62,630 nucleotides of DNA, from contig JAMCQL010000045.1 of assembly GCA_023381615.1 (NCBI GenBank), positions 1 through 62,630 of the forward strand, given 5' to 3'. The position numbers and the translations under genes are program-made. Below, piece after piece: positions 60,516 to 62,630 of this stretch (position 1 is its first letter; each line of letters starts with the position of its first letter). The notes beneath the pieces were generated by a model that did not search any database, was not told where the DNA came from, and worked only from the letters and a program-made list of their open reading frames with translations. The stretch comes from Bacteroidota bacterium. GTDB lineage: Bacteria > Bacteroidota > Ignavibacteria > Kryptoniales > JAKASW01.

Positions 60516-60980
60516 TTACGCTCGATTCCGCTTGCCATATAATCGCTCTCGGCCTGAGGCTGATCCGCCTCTGGCGGAGATGAACACGTTTTCACGTTTT
60601 CTCATCAGCAGTTTTTGTGAACGGGTTTTGTCGTCCCATCCTGCGAGATGCAAAACACCGTGGACTATCAACCTCAGAACCTCCCTTTCGAGCGAAACCT
60701 TGTATCGCCTCGCCTGAACTTTCGCGCGATCGACGCTAATGTAAATTTCACCGTCGATTCTTTTATTCTCGCTCAGGTCAAAAGATATAACATCTGTTTT
60801 GTAATCGTGGTTCAAAAATTTTCGGTTCACATCGAGAAGGTAATCATCGTCCACGAGCACAACATTTATACTATCGGCTTCTCTTCTTTCTTCTCTAATA
60901 ATTTGACGGATAAGAACGGCAAGCGTTCTCCGCCTGAATTTAGGAGCGCGGTCGTAATTGACGAGCAATTGGATTTTCAC
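60516..60980 (-). CDS. ybeY: Endoribonuclease YbeY
   Basis: 154 residues. Metal motif HGVLHLAGWDD: two His and an Asp where E. coli has the third His, a change seen in related FCB homologues. LVDDDYLLDVNRKFLNHDYK and DVISFDLSE are typical. It matures 16S rRNA. The C-terminal tail SARGGSASGRE comes from a dispersed palindrome (60547-60580). It overlaps the next upstream gene by 4 nt. Confidence 0.93.
   Translation of the reverse strand: MKIQLLVNYDRAPKFRRRTLAVLIRQIIREERREADSINVVLVDDDYLLDVNRKFLNHDYKTDVISFDLSENKRIDGEIYISVDRAKVQARRYKVSLEREVLRLIVHGVLHLAGWDDKTRSQKLLMRKRENVFISARGGSASGRERLYGKRNRA
60547..60580. repeat. Coding palindrome within ybeY
   Basis: TCTCGGCCTGAGGCTGATCC followed by GCCTCTGGCGGAGA, near-identical to the topA copy but read in another frame (SARGGSASGRE). 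Confidence 0.75.
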
Positions 60981-61414
60981 TTCAGGTTTGTCTCCGCGAG
61001 AGAGAGCGCAATACTGCTCAACATAACTTCAGGTCCGAACCGGGTGAAATCACCTGAAAGGACACTTTTGTCAACGTTGGCGTATAACGAGCAGCCCGCT
61101 TCGCGTTCGACGATCAATCCGCTGATTTTTCCATCTGCTTCAGAATAAAACGTCACCTCGCCGAGCAGTTCAGAGGCGAGGTAACCGGTGCACTGGTGCA
61201 GCTGAAGATGAGAATTGATCGTGTAAACCGAAATTAAATTTCCTTTTCCCTTGCCCGTTTTGAGAGACGGGTAAATTTCGAGAGCAAGTTTTCGCTTCGA
61301 CTTTTTATCGTACAATTCAAAGCGGTAAAAGTTTCCACGCTTTACCGGCTTCACCTTCAAGACTTCGCTGATACTCTCAATGTCTTTTGTTTTAAATTCA
61401 AAACTCATCTTCAT
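60977..61414 (-). CDS. Conserved-looking hypothetical protein
   Basis: 145 residues, beta-rich, no signal peptide (MKMSFEFKTKDIESISEVLK; RKLALEIYPSLKTGKGKGNL; NSHLQLHQCTGYLASELLGE). Overlaps ybeY start by 4 nt, so the two are coupled. Not recognised. Confidence 0.7.
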   Translation of the reverse strand: MKMSFEFKTKDIESISEVLKVKPVKRGNFYRFELYDKKSKRKLALEIYPSLKTGKGKGNLISVYTINSHLQLHQCTGYLASELLGEVTFYSEADGKISGLIVEREAGCSLYANVDKSVLSGDFTRFGPEVMLSSIALSLAETNLK

Positions 61415-61594
61415 TCCTTATTATGAGCCAGAGGCTCATCAGCCTTCGGCTGATATGAACTCATTTCCGCCAGAGGCGGATCAGCCTCAGGCCGACGCCG
61501 AAGCCATCTAACCTGCCTACGCTAAAGCTTCGCGACGGGTTCGCCTCCCCATCAATCCTCGGGGCAAGCCTCTGAACCTTCTGGCGAAGGCGAA
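61415..61594. repeat. Palindrome cluster between cspA and the ybeY operon
   Basis: GAGCCAGAGGCTCATCAGCC, TTCGGCTGATATGAAC (about 61425-61460), then the CCGCCAGAGGCGGATCAGCC element (61466-61494), the intergenic homologue of the topA and ybeY coding inserts. Confidence 0.7.
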
Positions 61595-61635
61595 CATAAA
61601 AAACCCAATGCCATAAAATAGTGCGACATCGGGTT
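61595..61635 (-). terminator. Terminator of cspA
   Basis: Minus strand: AACCCGATG, 16-nt loop, CATTGGGTT then TTTTATG. A 9-bp stem with one G-T pair and a U-run. Confidence 0.75.
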
Positions 61636-61658
61636 TTCAAAGAACTCAGGCTGTGAAC

Positions 61659-61862
61659 CTATTTTACGGTAACATTGACGGCTTTGATACCTCTCGCGCC
61701 TTCTACAATTTCAAACTCGACTTCAACTCCCTTGTCGAGAGTTTTATATTGCTTGTCGGTTTTGATATCGCTGTAGTGCACGAACACATCTTCGCCATTG
61801 TCTTGCTCAATGAAACCGAAGCCTTTCTTGCCGTCAAACCACTTCACTTTGCCATTCGGCAT
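61659..61862 (-). CDS. cspA: Cold-shock protein
   Basis: 67 residues, a single cold-shock domain: [19 protein letters not shown] (RNP1 KGFGFI), [10 protein letters not shown] (RNP2 VFVH), ending [10 protein letters not shown]. It binds single-stranded nucleic acid. GGAGGAGG lies before the start and a terminator follows. Confidence 0.96.
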   Translation of the reverse strand: MPNGKVKWFDGKKGFGFIEQDNGEDVFVHYSDIKTDKQYKTLDKGVEVEFEIVEGARGIKAVNVTVK

Positions 61863-62329
61863 TGAATACCTCCTCCTAAAAAAAATAGCAACTCCGGCGA
61901 CTGCAAGCCAGACGGACCGGTGATTAGATCGAATTGCAGGTCGCCTTTGCCGCTCAAGGCCCGTCTGACATTTAACCTAAATTCGTTATAAAGAATTCCT
62001 TTCAGCCGAAAGCTGATGTCCTCCAGAGGCGGGTGAGCCTCATGCTCAAGCCTCTGGCTCATTGTTTCCCGCTGGGCAATAATGGAGCGAAATTGACTGT
62101 GCGCCGGTATTTTGCCGCCCCGCGATGATATGTAAGTGCAATTAGTCAACAAATTTTGAATTAATTTAGTCCGACATCGAGTGAATGTCAAGTTTCGCAA
62201 ACAAGACAAGTGCAAGATGTCACGAAATGGACCTAACGCGCCGTGGTGTTCCCTGCGATTGTTAGCGATAAAATATCTGCGGCAATGATTTGAGATGCAT
62301 GTTATACAGTCGTAACATATTTTAACACC
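61863..62329. repeat. Leader/intergenic region upstream of cspA with palindromes
   Basis: Holds GCCTCTGGCTCATTG/CAGAGGCGGGTGAGCC-type palindromes (about 62000-62065), related to the 61425 cluster. The cspA promoter and leader should be here. No gene is supported. Confidence 0.45.
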
Positions 62330-62527
62330 TCATTTTTCGGTATCGTTTCTCTTTGAAACGCCAAAAATGTGTAATTCAAAATCTTTTAGAAGTTCTTTGG
62401 CTTCTTCTAATTGACCATCGGCCACATAGAATCTTGCTGGTTGAACTAACGGCCTGACGGTGAGGAACTCCCCATCCAATACATAATAATCTATATTTGA
62501 ATTCACTACTGTCCGGTTATAAGTCAA
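62330..62527 (-). CDS. Small protein, possibly DUF2007-like
   Basis: 65 residues as drawn from a TTG; true start uncertain. LVQPARFYVADGQLEEAKEL then LKDFELHIFGVSK recalls DUF2007 signal-transducing proteins (short helix with EA..LL). Ends NDTEK. The window edge is 100 bp away; nothing more can be said. Confidence 0.4.
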   Translation of the reverse strand: MTYNRTVVNSNIDYYVLDGEFLTVRPLVQPARFYVADGQLEEAKELLKDFELHIFGVSKRNDTEK

Positions 62528-62630
62528 ACAAATTCAGTTGGTTATCAGGGCGATTCAGTTGAGAAGATGTCTGCGGATTTGTAAGTGCCTGATAAACGGG
62601 GACTTTCTCAAACAGACTGACACTTAGAAT

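Noticed and set aside
60625..60700. YbeY inactivated by loss of the third metal-binding His
   Set aside because: Asp at that position appears to be a normal variant in FCB homologues.
1..62630. CRISPR array
   Set aside because: Repeats present are palindromic and dispersed; no regularly spaced direct repeats with unique spacers were seen.

Overview
The window looks like chromosome from a free-living, flagellated member of the FCB group, closest in flavour to Ignavibacteria/Kryptonia-type lineages. Three things point there. Two secreted proteins end in the type IX secretion sorting domain typical of this group (NYPNPFNPTT...). Several proteins carry carboxypeptidase-regulatory-like domains, including one TonB-dependent receptor. 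These sit beside flagellar genes (flgM, fliD, fliS, fliC), which most Bacteroidia lack but Ignavibacteria can have. The lineage is inferred from gene content only.

Layout. 1-8182 (minus): a chaperone-usher-like surface-fibre locus with four DUF4402/spore-coat-U-like subunits, a PapD-like chaperone and an usher-like protein that carries two SPOR domains and runs off the window edge. A REP-associated transposase with its palindromes sits between chaperone and usher. 8377-13212 (plus): cstA, then an mlaE-mlaF-mlaD lipid-transport operon. 13232-15043: two small membrane proteins divergent from an ECF sigma/anti-sigma pair. 15123-22989 (minus): lipoprotein and TonB receptor, a DUF4143 remnant, a phospholipase B/C45-like hydrolase, a SPOR protein and a large T9SS-sorted surface protein. 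23152-29388 (minus): a compact operon of lipoprotein, GAF sigma-54 activator, PEGA-domain Ser/Thr kinase, Kelch T9SS protein and DUF5683-like protein. 29772-40647 (minus): flagellar filament genes with a good sigma-28 promoter, a glycosyltransferase, a 1435-residue PAS/GAF/receiver protein and a histidine kinase.

40807-41899: a decayed dinJ-yafQ/integrase patch next to tRNA-Ala. 42142-62527: mostly housekeeping genes (DinB, S20, DUF4921, NAD-type isocitrate dehydrogenase, MBL hydrolase, MFS, YchF, esterase, family 5 UDG, radical SAM, SDR, HprK, HPF, XerC, TopA, Smg, YbeY, CspA).

The strongest candidate for something new is the first locus: a chaperone-usher-type fibre system whose usher is fused to tandem peptidoglycan-binding SPOR domains and whose predicted start codon reads ATC. 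The second theme is the density of dispersed palindromes: REP-like units around two RAYT-type transposases, a double CCTTGTCAAGG palindrome at four sites, a 195-bp element in two copies, MITE-like inverted repeats, and one palindrome that lies inside the C-terminal coding sequence of both topA and ybeY in different reading frames.
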